A stretch of DNA of 64,000 bases from Edolisoma coerulescens (GCA_013397115.1 VWZW01006279.1:187831-251830), one strand, 5' to 3'. Shown: positions 36,364 through 49,560, counted from the first letter of the stretch. Numbers and translations: made by a program. The notes: generated by a model not told the origin, from the sequence alone.

Positions 36364-38564
36364 CCATATGTAACTTGGGGGAATTTTGATCACTAGCTAA
36401 TACATAAAAGTTATAAAATTGGCTACTCCAAAGAATTTTAAGTTTCAGTGGTACTTTGGGAATGTTAGGGGCAAAAATAAAACATGTTTGTCAAGGGGTA
36501 TCATAAATATGTGAAAAAGACTGAATACTTAACCATAATATTTTTTAATTTATAAAACATTAAAATGCTGTCTTAATGTAGTACTGAAAAATTCCCAACC
36601 TCCCTTCAGTTTCAAATTTGGAGAGGTCCTTTCATCTTCCACTACAGCAGTAGCCTAGGGACTCTTGGCAGGTACTTATTTCTACCCAGATAGTTTATGT
36701 TATTTGTAGAAAAGTAGTCCACTTCATGCACAATTTCTCTGCATTCATAACAACCCAGTGGAAAATACTTGCATTACTATATATTTAACCAAAATACCTG
36801 TCAAAAAACCCCAATTTTATTGTGCAAGGCACTGTATGAAGGGAAAACAAAAGGTGCATACTTTGGAGTTGATTTTTATCTGAAGGAAGAATAATCACTA
36901 AATATTTGAGAAAACAACCTGCCATTTTCAGATAGAGAAGATAATTTTTAGAAAACTTATAACAAATAAAGCTATAAACTATAGCTGAAAGATTCATGTT
37001 ATAAGGGCAACCCAGTTTTTGAACAACCTTACTGCAAGTCTCTTATCTATTTTTACCAAAAATGAAATGCACTTGCAGTGATGAATTGATGATGGCTTTC
37101 AAAAGAAAGTGTGACTTCCACGCCCTCCAAAGAATAACTGCTTTCAGGACCTGATTAGGTGTTAGAAATAACAATAATAACACCCCTAACCAATCATTCT
37201 TGCAGCATTCATAAACTTACATGTAGCAGGAAGTAATTTAATTTGTGTTTAAGTCTTGAAAAGCTTTTCATCTGCTGGCACCAGTTTTGTAAACTTCGTG
37301 TGTCTTCTGCAAAGATTTAAGAACTTATCAGGCCCGGGCTGGAGTGACTTCTAGAAATGAGGTAGCCAATATTCTGTATATTTATCAGTGGTCACTTAAA
37401 TCCCACGCAAACAGATCTTTTCATGCTCATGTAACAATCTACCATGGTAACAGGGAAGTTTCTGTATTTTCACTTAAACAACTCACAGTAAATTGCTGAT
37501 TTTCACTACCCACAGACAGAACACTGAATTTTAAGAGAAAGATTTGAAATAAGAAAATCTAGAAAATAAACTAATGTATCCTGGAATATCAGAAGTAGGG
37601 AAACTTGTTGGTTTAGACAGACAAGCAATTTACACCAGAAGTATTTGTGACTATTCCCATCATGTGCATTTGGTTTTCCAATTCTTGTAACTATAAAATT
37701 CGGCTGGGTTTTTAGTTCGTTTTTTTAAAAAAAGTGGTCACTAACCTGCATCAGGGCTGTGAGTTTATTTGAATTCCTTCACAATCCAGGTTTAGTCTAT
37801 CATACTGTATCCGCATGAGAAAATGATTTAAATCAGTAAGGTGAAGCTATATGAAGGGAGAAGGTGGCTTTTGCACAATTGGGAATGCAATTTTCATTGA
37901 TGATGGATTAGTATCTAGTTATTTTAGAAGTGCCTGTCACCAAGTTTCTTAAAAGTATATTTACTCTTTTGCCCCCATCTTTTAAGATTTATTACCATTT
38001 GCAAAGTACTTTTATTTTATATTCTTCCCTACTCCAAAAGAGGTTTATTCAGTTTTCTGATAATTAATAGACACCACCCAAGGTATTAAAACTGTATTTA
38101 ATAGCTTCCCAAATATTAAATTTTTCCTGCTGTATTAGAAGGTAGTCTGTTGAGAAAACTTACTTCAAAAATCAGCACATCCAAAGGCCAGAGAGAAAAA
38201 TTCAAACTAGTCCAACACAAAGACAAATCAGAAACCATGGGTTACTGCCTCTATTTCATGATATTTCTAATGCTGATGACCACAAGAGCCTTTCTACTAA
38301 TTTCATTCTTTGAAGCTCAGTTTGCTAGTTAAATCATCAATCATTTCAGAGTTGGAAAACTACTTGAAGCAGAATTTTGGATCTTGCCAGTCTCATTGCA
38401 TCACAGCAGAGACACAAGTCTCAAGTAAAACCTGGAGATTATAAATTGAGGTTGAATGTAACTATAGTAACAGAGACTGCTAGCAGTGGGCCATGGGGGC
38501 CGGGATTGAGACATGAGTCAGAAGTTAGAAGGGACAGGACTAAAATCTGGTCTTCTTCATTGCA

Positions 38565-38611
38565 TTTTAAGAATCTAAGAATTTAAGAATTTAAGAATTT
38601 AAGAATTTAAG
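38565..38611. repeat. Octamer tandem repeat, unit AATTTAAG, about 5 copies
   Basis: Five consecutive 8-bp units, the first with one substitution (AATCTAAG). The unit is AT-rich and contains the self-complementary core TTTAA/TTAAA. It looks like slippage expansion. Confidence 0.85.
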
Positions 38612-40524
38612 CTCTGGTAGGATGCACTACCTAGTATAAACCAAATCATCTTTTGAATCCTTACCAGTGGTTTGGGTTTTGCTCATGACCTCTCCACCAT
38701 CAGCAAAGGTGTAAAACTCAATGGAGAGAGACACCTTTGCTTTCATCTACCTGACCTCTACTGAGCACTGTTCACACCCAAAGTGTTAAATTTCTTCCCA
38801 TATTGTAGGTGCATTTCCATTGTTCAGAGCCCTCAGAAACACACCATAACCCGGCACTTATGGTTGCTTCTCTTTGTTTCTCCTCCTTGGAAACTGTAGT
38901 TTCACTTTCAAAAGCCAAATCAGCGACTATTCATTTACAAGCCACAGTAAAACTTTACCAAGTCCCACCTGCTGGTTGGGTGCTATTGGGGTGGGCAGAC
39001 CAGACTTCACAGAGGGGAAACACATTCCTCTGTTTAACAGACAAGGCATGGTGTCCTCCCAAAAGCTTACTGAGGCCTTCAGGCTTGTAGCTTCAGTTAG
39101 ATGTAAATGGCAAAAGCTACTGAACACCGTATCTAGTAACTACGGGTAAGAAGAGGTTAAAAAAAAAAAAAGAGAGAGAAAAACATTTTCATACAAAGGT
39201 GAATTAAATTGAACTGAATATTGAGTTATGTTTTGACATTTTCACAATAAGCTAACAGCTATGCAGTTGATAATAGTTTCTTCCATAGCAAATCTTTTGC
39301 AAGTGGGCTTACAGAGAACACAAATTAGAAATAATTTATGATACAAATAATTTATAATTACATACATATGTGCACACATACACTTGCAAATAAGAATTTT
39401 TAACACAACTTTATGCATATGCAGTCATTTAATTTTATTTTCAGTAGGGTTCTGTCACTTATTTATATTTTTACACTGATATGGAAATACCACTATTTTG
39501 CCTTTGCAATGTTTTGGTTTTCTTTCTGCTGCTTGGCTTTGCTGATGAGAGAACACAGATTAGTTTTTAAATAACTGTAGTTCTTCAGATGGTATAGTGG
39601 TATACCACAGATCTGAATTTCAAGAGCCACGGCAGTGTTGGGTGAACCATAGTTATTAGCTATTAATAGTGAGACTATACAAGGCATCAGAAGCTGCACA
39701 AGAAAACCTTAAGAAGTGCTTTCATTTTGGGTCTCTAGACTAAACCCCTGACCACAATCTCAGCAAATTCTTTCTGTGTTAGTGGAAATTAGATTCATAA
39801 CATGTTCTTTGTTTTCTTTGGACACCCTCTCTGAATTTTAAGTTATTCTTCTAACTCAAATATGTTTGGTTTATGCTTGCTTCTTTCTTTCTGATACTCA
39901 GATTCCATCTTTCCGTGGTGACCATCAGGGCCTTTTTTCCCTAGTACTGATTTAGACTAGCAGCAAATGCTCATCTGAGGAACTCAGGGGCCAAATGTGG
40001 ATCAACTGGCATAAATAAATAGACAGACGTTATTTTCCATCTGTCTCTCATTGTTGTTCACACAGTGATAATATTGCTCTCTACACCTTTAAAGAAAACA
40101 AGGCAAAATAAAAGTAGTGGAAAGATACACTATAAACCCCAGGAAAATTAGAATGTGACAAATTGCATCTTCACATTAAAAAGAATTAACTTCCAACCCT
40201 TGAAGTAAATGCGATACCTATTTATCAAGTTAAATTGTTTTCCTGTTGCAAAGCACAAATATAATTACAGAGGCCTTTTACATATGAATGGCACTTGCTT
40301 AAGGACTATTTCTAACACTGTATGCATAAATAAGGTTTAATTTCAATTTCTTTTTTTTTTTTACCCCACACTTTCGGAAGATAGGCAAACATAATGCTGG
40401 AAACAATCTCCTGGATGATCAAAATGCAGTTCTTTAGTTATCCAGGGAACTATGTTTGTGGCATTTTCCATGAGCTCGACAATCCTCATCATTAAATAGC
40501 CTGAGCTGTTATTTTTTTGTCCCC

Positions 40525-40870
40525 ACAATTTGTATTGAAAAACTACTCTAGAACCTCACCACTTTTATGGCCAGAATCTCTCTAGCTTCCAGCCTAAATT
40601 TATTCATGGCCAAATTACACCCATTTGTTCTTGTGCCAACATTGTCTGCTAGAGTAAATAGTTCTTTTCCTTGCCTACTGTTTACCACCCTATTGTGTTT
40701 TTAGAGAGTAATTATTTCCTGTATCAGTTTTTGTTTCTACTAGACTAAACAAGCAAAAATTTTTGAGCCTTGCTCTTAAAAGGACTTCACTCTGGTAATC
40801 TATCCAGCTTTTCACCTGCTTTACCTTCCACAAATGTGATGAAAAAGATCTGTGTGAGACCTCTCAGGTG
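40525..40870 (-). mobile_element. Ancient LINE remnant of the CR1/L3 type, reverse orientation
   Basis: In reverse orientation the sequence follows the old amniote CR1/L3 tail. The plus strand shows TTCCAGCCTAAATTTATTCA, then GGCCAAATTACACCCATTTG, TTCTTGTGCCAACATTGTC, AGACTAAACAAGC and GAGCCTTGCTCTTAAAAGGA in the expected order. It is highly diverged. Both boundaries are approximate. Confidence 0.75.
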
Positions 40871-42187
40871 CTTTAAGCAGAAGCATCAATTTTTTATTTT
40901 TCTCTAATAAGAAATAGTTTATCTGGTTCATGCCTGGGTGGCATCTGCTTTTTCAGGGTTATATCCCACTGACAACTTAATAACCCTGCAGTCAGCTAAT
41001 ATGCATACGTAGATTTATCTCCTGTGTTATTTACAACTGATATGCTCCTAGTTTACAGCAGATTTTTTAATTAATCCTTGAGTGCATGTCTCCACTGCTA
41101 ACACCATGCATTTCAAGAGTGAGTTTAGTAGTGTGTATTTTTAATGTGCTTTTTCCAAGGGTAACACGTTTGGGATAAGCTGATGCCAAAGGTAATAGAA
41201 AAATAAAAAGGAATAATGTTGTGAGACCAAAGGGAGGCACTCAGCACACTGACAGCACCAGGCGTGATGTATTAAGGAATAAGGAGTTTTCACAAATGCT
41301 TCAGTGTAATATGATAGAATATAAAGGTTTGAGTGTGATACACTGCATACAATATATTAGGACATTCTATTTTTGGCCTTGCAAAAAAAAGCTGCTTAAA
41401 TATCGCATTTCAAAATAATTAGGATTATTACACCAATTACTTCCATGGTAAAAAAAAGCTTTGATACTGCCAGGTCGTAAAGGTTCCATTTAAGGACCAT
41501 ACATTCTGGAATGAGGACTATACAACTCTTATGTTTTAACAGACATGGACATTTTCACAAGCATGGTGATGATTTTGGACTGCAAGTTCAGATAGCTAGG
41601 AATTTGGACACTTTGAATCCTTAAGAAAATGATGGACATTTCCTCCTTTTGATGTGGAAGCCAGCAATTTATAAAATACCTTTAGCTGTGCAATTATAGA
41701 TAGCAGAAGGGTAATGAATTCCCACACTTAGCAGCTTTGCCCTTTATTAGAAAGATAAACTAGATTCTTGAAGGATTTTTTTAGAGGGAGAAAGATTATT
41801 TAAAAGTCATGTGATAGCTTTTTTTTTTTAATTTGGCATAAGAGTGCTGGATGAGAAAATTTATTTAAAAGAGTTATCTGCTAGGGCTTGCAGCTTTAGA
41901 GAATTCTTGAAAAATCTTTTTTGTCAGTTCTAAATTTGATGGGAATCTGCTTATTGGGAAGAGAATCTGTATCTGCTCAGGATTAATTTATTAAGTTATT
42001 AAAAGGTAGTTTTACTTAGGGTGCCCTCCTTGACAATTGCTACATAACACCTTCTTTGATGTTGAAGCGGTAAAGCGAGCACATTAATTTTTTGATGCAT
42101 TATAAGTAATGTTTAACATGCTATATTTGTTTGGGGGACCCCTGTGGAGCTGATAGCTGTGCAATAATCACTGCTACACAAAGCAAG
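40871..42187. other. Intergenic, nothing recognised
   Basis: AT-rich DNA between two LINE fragments. Open frames are under 70 codons and I recognise no motif or repeat family. Confidence 0.55.
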
Positions 42188-42715
42188 GGAGTGCCCGGAG
42201 TGCCACATCCAGCTCTGGGGTCCCCAGCACAGGAAGGACATCAACCTGTTGGAGTGAGTCCAGATGAAGGCCAACATGATGATCAGAGAGCTGGAGCATG
42301 TCCCCAGTGAGGAGAGGCTGAGAGAATCGGGATTGTTCAGCCTGGAGAAGAGAAGGCTTTGGGATGGCCCAATTGTGGCCTTCCACTGCCTGAAGGGAGC
42401 CTGCAAAAAAGGTGGAGAGGAACTTTTCACAAGGGCATGTAGTGAAAGGACAAGGGGAAATGGCTTCAAACTGAAGGAGAGTAGGTTTAGATTGGATATT
42501 AGGAAAAACTTCTTGACTGCGAGGGTGGTGAGGCACTGGAACAGGTTGCCCAGAGAAGCTGTGGTTGCCCCTCCCCTGAAAGTGTTCAAATCAAGGTTGG
42601 AATAGGCTTTCAATGACCTGGTCCAGTGAAAGGTGTCTCTGCACTCGGCAGGAAGTTTGAAACTAGATGATCTTTAAGGTTCCTTCCAATCGAAACCATT
42701 CTATGATTCTGTGAT
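42188..42715 (+). mobile_element. CR1 LINE, 3' fragment with ORF2 C-terminus
   Basis: About 530 bp, 5'-truncated, ending in the standard CR1 tail GATGATCTTTAAGGTTCCTT and CTATGATTCTGTGAT. A frame of 113 codons from 42264 to 42605 retains the C-terminal end of the CR1 ORF2 protein, including the hallmark RVVRHWNRLPRE followed by a conserved proline and lysine-rich end. No reverse transcriptase or endonuclease domain remains, so it cannot move. Its intact frame and low divergence suggest one of the younger insertions here. It is not a host gene. Confidence 0.95.
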
Positions 42716-45700
42716 ATGCAAATAGTGGCTTCAAAAAGTAAATTAATTGATATTTCTGTCATAAGAGTTTATTTTCTTTACCCATAATTCACTGTATTTT
42801 TAGAAATACTTGAGACATGAGAAACTTGCAGGCCTTCACTGCAGCAGGGTGCAACCACGTGATCATTTTAACTCGCCAAGATTAATTTTAAAACAGTTCT
42901 TTCCCTTAATACACCTCTTTCTTTTGTCCTAGTTGTAGTTAGTAAAAGGATTTGTCAAACCGGGACAAAGATTTGTTATTAGTCTTTCCTCTTTATACAA
43001 TGATACACTTTTTGTGTTGATAAAGGAAAGGTATTTGCAAAGTGCCTGACAAAGTGAAAAGTCACAGAAAGTACAAGATGGTAACACTACGCTTCTGATT
43101 TTACTATCATAGAGGTGTTGGGCTAATAAAGAAAGAATTAAACTTCACATGACAGATACCAGTCATATTGCTTCATATACTGCTGGAGGAGACACAGGAC
43201 CATAGAGGCGATGAAAGCATTTCAAGAACATACAAGAGAAATTAAGTACAATTGCTGCATCCAAGTACAGTGGGTTTGGCATACTTGTTTGACAAGAGGT
43301 TCTTTTGCACAGTATAATTTTGTTATTAATACAGATTCTATACAGAAAAATATTTGTTAAGTGATTTAAGATAGGCTGGGGGGGGGGGAGGGCAAAGAAG
43401 AGCAGAGAATCACCCTTCAGCAGTTATTTACATGGGGAATGCTTGTATTACTATCTTAATGCAAAATAAGAGTTTCTCCTTTTGTGCAGTACTTTCTGGT
43501 GCCACTTTGAAATTAAAATCAATAATAATTTCCCAAGCTGAGAAAATTTATGTTTCTCTGAGAAGCTGGCCTCATCAATAAGTTAATACTGTTTGGCACC
43601 TATATGGAAAAGCATCCAGAAAATATTTTCTGTGTAAAACAGAGGGGGTTTTTTTCCTCAGTTATTTTCTCTTTATTACTTGTGTTAGCTTCCTTGCCAT
43701 TAGATTTCTTGGACCTCTGATTCAGGGTGAAATAGATCTGTTGTTTACTGAAAGAAAATTAAATAGTATGGAGATGATAAGGTAACTTTGGTGAAATAAA
43801 TCTGTTTTAAGAGGGTTAAGGTGGAGGTAAAACAGAAGGATACGGCAAGTTTCAATTTCACACTGTAAGAAGAGCCATGTTAATTCAACAGAAAAAGTGG
43901 AACAAAAATCCACTCTGGGAATTAGGAGCTGTGCATCAGCATGGATGCTGCTGTGCCATGCAAACTAATGCAGGCACACAGCAGCTGATGGGACAGAGCC
44001 CTGTGCCTTGCTCCAGCACTGACTCCAGCTTCCCCTTCAGTCTGGGATGGGAGTGGTTTAAAATGACATAGTCTACAACGGGATAGTCTTACAATGTGAG
44101 GGTTTCGGCAACTTGGTCCCGCTTCAGAGTAGTTTAATACTGAGAGCAATTCCGTAGCTGATGAGGATTTCTCTGTCCTTCAAGTGACACCTTAAAATCA
44201 GGTGTTTCAGGGCATATTTTGTGTAGATGACCGGAGTGTTGCGTGCAAGTAGTTGTTGACTTGTGGTTTCAGAGAAGGCAGTATGTGTATTGTGCACAGC
44301 CCCCGTGACTATTGAAATGAGACAGTGAGTCACAAATGTGCTCCCAATTTCACTGCCCACACTTTTCTCACTTCTTCACACACAGAACTGCAATAGGCAG
44401 GGCTGATTTAGGAGGTTCTTTGGGATCTTAGCAGAGCAAGTCTTTCCCCAGTGGAGTTGGGAAGTGAAAGAAACTCTACCAGCTGTGAGCCAAATAGCTG
44501 CAATGGTGAGATGCTGCAGCTCATGAAGATTTATAATATCATAGGTTCTTTCCGGTTTCTTCAAATAAATAATTTATTTTCTGTTTCTTTAATAATTGCC
44601 GGTTACTGTAATTATTAAAGAAACAGGAAATAAATAAACAATTCCTCCCTTACAAGCACTTTACATATGAGATGTGCAAAATGGTGGAGTTGAAAGGGAG
44701 ATAAGGCTGTTCGCACTCTGCACCAGAGCTGGATGTGGGTTACTCCCTTTCAGGTGTGTGGTCTAAGCTTCAGGTGATGGGAGTGGTTCCATGTTTTTTG
44801 AAGTTTTACTTTTTCTTCTTTTTTCATCTTCCTCCTGGCATATCACAGGCCTTTCCCATGAGCAGTGTCAGTAGCAAAGATTGAGCACATGTCTCACAGC
44901 GCTGTTCCCATTTTGCTACCACAGTATTACGTACACTGGGTCACCAAGCCTTCTTTTTGCATGTCCCCCTCTCTGTCTGAGCCTCAGCTGAACAGTTTGT
45001 TCATTTAAAAAATACTATCAATCCCCCAAAAACCACCAAAAATTACCCTCACAAAGCCCCTGCAAGTTCACTTCCAAATTTGAAGCTGTTCTTTCTTTTT
45101 TTCCAATCCTGAGACTTTATCCTCAACTTTGTTGAGTCTTTGCAGGTTTTGTGTCACTTGTAGAGTCCTAGAAAGTGGATTACTGTAAATTAAGAATAGA
45201 TTCTTAGAGGCTTCCAGTGTGACCATCCAAGTTGAAAGTTCTAACAAACTTAACCAGTTTAACGACAAAAAACCCCAAACTTTCAAACCATTTTGCCTTT
45301 AATAGCAGAAAAAAACCACAAGAAAACAGACACCCTGAAAAAATGAAAACAGTAAGTTCATTTATTACTAAAAAGTATAAAATGTTAACAGAAAAAGTAT
45401 TTTTAAAGTAATATTTATGCGTGCCATACACATGAAAATTGAACATATATTCCCTTAAAATAATATAGTGAGGAAATAAAACATCCATTTGCATTTCACT
45501 TTTGCACATAGGTTTATTAAGATAATATATGTATCTTTTTGTATGCCGAGCCATTGCTTTGTCTCTGTCTCAGCCTGTCCAGGGTGTATGAATATTGACT
45601 AATGTACACCCCATGGTGTATTATTGCTTACTTGAAGCATAATACTGAGTGACCTTGTTTTTTCTCTTAATTATATTTTTCCCTCATAGGAAAGTAAGTT

Positions 45701-48276
45701 TACTCACTCTGAAGCGTGCCAAACCACATAATTTGGAAAGGAATATTGTGGCTCCACTTGGAAAGTACTAATTGGGCTCCAGCCATCACTGGGAAAGCTG
45801 TATAGTCTTTTATTGTTTTAACTGGCCAAATGCCCTCTGTTACCACATTAACAGTCTCCCTATGGTGCATGTAACTTTGATATTATTTTCACTTTTAAGT
45901 TGAGTTTGACCAGATGAAAGACACAAACCCTCCAATTTTGAAATAAAAAAACCCAGCATGTTTTGTTAATCCTGTATTTCAGAAGGAAAATCTATGAAAA
46001 CGATAACCTTTGTCTGCTGGCCAAAGTTTTTGTTCAGTAAACCCATCCTGCCAGCTGTTCTCATTGGCAAGGGGAAGGATAATATTTTGCTATCTTTAAT
46101 ATCTCCATTTTGAGCCGAAGTTTTGCTTGTGCCATCATTTAAATCATGCATGTTAACGTTGGTCTGGCAGACAATACTGCACTTTATAAAAAGACCTCAG
46201 TTTGGATGGTATCACCGCAGTGTTGCAATAAAGCTGCTTCAGACTACCACATACGGCTTCAGTCACTCACTGCCTGTGGGCTCTTGCAGGCGCTCTGGAC
46301 TATGCTGCTCAAGAGCTGCTTTCAAAGTCCTAAATAAGACACTGAAAGAGATATAAAGGTGCATTGTAGTCCAATGTCACGAGGAGCTAAACATCTCAAA
46401 AGACTGGTCTCTCACTCACGTGCCTTTGGTCCTCATCTCTCGAAGCTGACTGGACAAGAATCAGCTTGGTGACTAAGATCCAGTGTCAAGCAAATGAGGA
46501 GGGATGGCCAGACAGAAACACTGGCATTTCTAGGAGACAAAACGTGGTCACCTAAAGCTCTAGGCCTAGACAGACACACTTCGCACACTGAGAATATCTG
46601 AATCAACATGTGCATAGGGAATGCTCTCTCTCCAGATCCATCTTTGACTGCAAGTTTTAATTTCTGCTGGAACACAAACGGTGTTCTCATCATGTTTAAG
46701 AACATTTAAGAATGTCTTTCTCAGTTTACAGGTAACCTGAAGCCAGAGTGGTTACAGGCATATTGGATCCCACACCTTGGCAGAGGATTATTTCTGCACA
46801 TGTTTCAAGACAGCTCAGCACTAAAAATTCACAAGGGGAGAAAAAAAAATTATGATCCTGCAAAAATTTGCTTGGATCCCTTGAAGGTTTCAAAGATTTC
46901 TTAAAGTCCTCAGTGAGCACAAGCAAATTGATTGCAAAAAAAGGAGGTCTCAAGTCTTTGCCTGTCTAGACATAAAGCCTCTTTCACTAAAATGAAGCAT
47001 GAGGGAAGACAAGAGTCTCTTAAAACAAGAATTTCATTCGTGCATTACTATAATGGCACTACTGTCTTAAATGCTCTCACATTGATGGTGCTTGTGACCT
47101 TCCCAGTATGTTTTAAAAAGGGGGACAGTGCAACCTTGCACAATCTGAGGCAGAACTGAGCCCTCCCAGCTATGAAAAGTGTCTTAGGCAATTCAGTGAA
47201 GACCTTACTGGCTCCTTTATAGCCTTCTACTTGTATTGGAGAGTGAAGGGCACATTCAAAGGAAAATGAAGATAGTTCCTGTGTCCTGCTTACCTACTGC
47301 TGTTGTAACACCTTGATGTAAAAGGTAATAACAAAATAGATGGTGCATTTTGTTAGCAGGGCCCAACCCAATAACCACTCTAATGATAGCGCAATTTTAC
47401 TTGGGATGCAAGTTTTCATTTAAGTACATTTCCCCTGGCATCTCCAGTATGTAATTTTTGAAAAAAGAAAAGTATTTTTTCAAGTTTTAATTTCATCCAG
47501 AAGCATATAATCATTTAATACCTTTTCCTCTCCTTCAGGTTAGCCTTCATGACTGCAGATACAGCTACAAGTACTTATTTGAAGTTTTCTTGCCTGCTGA
47601 ACTGCCAGAGCCTTTCAGGGTACATTTCAGGTAAGGTAAATCCATCAATCAAGTGCAAAAGCACTAGGGAAACATATTTTAAAATGACAAATACTTTTTG
47701 GTAGCACTCTCTCAAATTACTTCCCCGAATTTGGCTTTTTGCAGTTAGCATGCCTCATGCACCAGCCTGCCCGCTCCCCATATGTCTCTGTGTTATTATT
47801 AATGTGTCCAGCAGTTCCACAAAGGTGTTCTGGGTGGAACTTGGCCCAGAGACCTTGGTCAGAGGGAAAATGTAAACCCTGGCCTCTCTGGAAGGCCAGT
47901 GTTCCTACGCCCCTGCTCAAAACCCTGCAGTGGGGGGCTGAGCACCCCGGGCAGTGTTGTCCCGTGCAGCACAACAACAGGACAGCTCCCGGGACATGGC
48001 CAGGAAACATGCCAGGCTCGGCCCTGCAGGTTGAGTTACTGACACTCGCCAGCTGCTCCTTGTGTGGAAGAACTTCAACACCTTCCTCTTGCCTTACAAA
48101 TACAGGTATTGTAAATAATACAATTACGCCAATAAATAAAGGCAGCGCATTGAGAGAAAAAGAAACATCTTCCATTTTTAAACTTCATTCAGAACAACTT
48201 GCAAAAGGTAGATGGTCACATCATCTTAAATGAAAGGAAAAGTAATTGGGGGGAGAAAAAATCCACAGATTTTTTT
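42716..48276. other. Gene desert, segment 4
   Basis: I recognise no gene. The stretch contains an 11-base G run at 43378-43388 and the inverted repeat at 44573-44634. The ORFs, including 164 codons at 47739-48233 plus and 152 codons at 47717-48175 minus, overlap on opposite strands and show no family features. Confidence 0.5.
44573..44634. repeat. Near-perfect inverted repeat, 25-bp stem and 12-nt loop
   Basis: The left arm at 44573-44597 and the right arm at 44610-44634 are reverse complements with a single mismatch, which would be a G:T wobble on one RNA strand. The 12-base loop (44598-44609) is GCCGGTTACTGT. The arms are A/T-rich with a CTGTTTCTTTAATAATT core. It could form a cruciform or RNA hairpin, or be what is left of a small palindromic element. 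No known miRNA is recognised. Confidence 0.85.
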
Positions 48277-48645
48277 NACGGTAGAAATCGAGGTTAAGAA
48301 AAAGAAAGTGGAAACTTGTAAAAGATGTATCAAAAGTGACAAGCCCAAGAGGAAGATACCTCCCAGCAGCTCGAGTNGAAAGCCATCTGACCTGTCATTT
48401 GAATCCTTCAGTATCAAAGAACTATGTTAACAATTACTGTAATGGAATTAGACTTATTATGCATGCATGAGGAATAACTCCCCCTGCCCCCCCCCCCCCG
48501 CGAACTACAATTTNNNNNNNNNNNCCCCCCCAAAAAAAAATCTTCTACGGTAGAAATCGAGGTTAAGAAAAAGAAAGTGGAAACTTGTAAAAGATGTATC
48601 AAAAGTGACAAGCCCAAGAGGAAGATACCTCCCAGCAGCTCGAGT
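48277..48645. other. Misassembled patch: exact 99-bp block duplicated around N gaps
   Basis: The 99 bases between the single Ns at 48277 and 48377 (48278-48376) are identical to 48547-48645. An 11-N gap (48514-48524) flanked by C and A homopolymers lies between the copies. A real duplication would not be expected to start and stop exactly at two Ns, so the first copy is most likely a mis-placed filler contig. Frames read across these Ns are not reliable. Confidence 0.85.
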
Positions 48646-48839
48646 AAGCACTTTCAAAAAAGCTGCTGTGATTACAGAGGTAGTTTGTTACCAAAGATTA
48701 CATCCTCACAAAGTTTAAGGTGAAAATAAGGTGAATAAAACATAAACAGATCATATGCCCAAAAAGACATTGACAGCCATCAAAAACTTGCAGTTAATAC
48801 TTTTTTGTAGCAAGCAAGACACCTGTCAAAGAATGTTGC

Positions 48840-49560
48840 AGTAGACTGCTAAGACATAAAAGGAGCACACAGGAGAGAAAAGGCCATGTCAGTGAGCTGC
48901 AGGAATTCTTTGCATCCCTGTCTGCTATAAACTCAAGGACGTTCCCTTGTTGGAAGCCCACATTGGAGAGATCACTGAAAATTATATATCAGTTTGTTTC
49001 TAAGAAAGAGAAAATAGAAGAAATAGAAAACTAAGTCGTAACAATTTCAAAGGATAACATAAACTAGGATTAGTGTGCATGGCAAAGAGAAGACAAAGAA
49101 GTGAACTCTCTAAAATCATGAGTAGCAAAGACAGGTCAAACAGGGAATGGAAATTTTTTGTATCATGGGAGGCAGTGAACAAGGATGCATCAAATCATTG
49201 GCTGTTTGAAAACAAATGAAACCAAAAGCATTTCTTCATACAGCATGGTGATACCTTTGAACCTCCTTGCCACAAAATGCTGTGGTTCACAGAATATGAT
49301 GTGAGTTAAAGATCTCCTGGACAAACTCATCCATCAGTACTTGTTAAATAGAAAGTCTCTACCTCTGACTTTGGAAGTCAAATTGCTAGAAGTTCAGAAT
49401 ATAGGGCAGGTAGCTATCACTACATGATTGTTATTTTATTATAATCTTTAGTAATTACCTTCCATTTTCGACCACTTTTCATCACTTTTGGAAACAGAAT
49501 ACTTGGCTATATGGATCTTTTCAGCCTGAGCTGGAACAGCCCTTCTTACATCTTGCTTTT
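48840..49560 (+). mobile_element. Ancient LINE remnant of the CR1/L3 type
   Basis: Landmarks of old amniote CR1/L3 elements occur in order. First is CAGGAATTCTTTGCATCCCTG (end of the linker before reverse transcriptase). Next, after a large internal deletion, is AGCATTTCTTCATACAGC with CCTCCTTGCCACAAAATGCTGTGG. The 3' terminus has GAAACAGAATACTTGGCTATATGGA, then CAGCCTGAGCTGGAACAGC and TTCTTACATCTT. Heavily decayed, with no open frame of note. Confidence 0.7.

Larger units (their letters stand above)
31008..40524. other. Gene desert, segment 3
   Basis: I recognise no gene here. It contains a TA/CA microsatellite at 36336-36363 and an octamer tandem repeat at 38565-38611. A block near 33020-33110, with a CCAAT-type element in AGCCAATCAGG, is compositionally like conserved non-coding DNA, but this is not demonstrable from one sequence. 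Confidence 0.55.

Noticed and set aside
42264..42605. 113-codon open frame as a host gene
   Set aside because: It is the C-terminal end of CR1 ORF2 inside a truncated LINE.
47717..48233. Open frames of 152 (minus) and 164 (plus) codons
   Set aside because: They overlap on opposite strands, show no domain, and lie in unremarkable desert.
48230..48430. 66-codon frame reading across two Ns
   Set aside because: It runs through the mis-placed 99-bp block, so its continuity is an assembly artefact.
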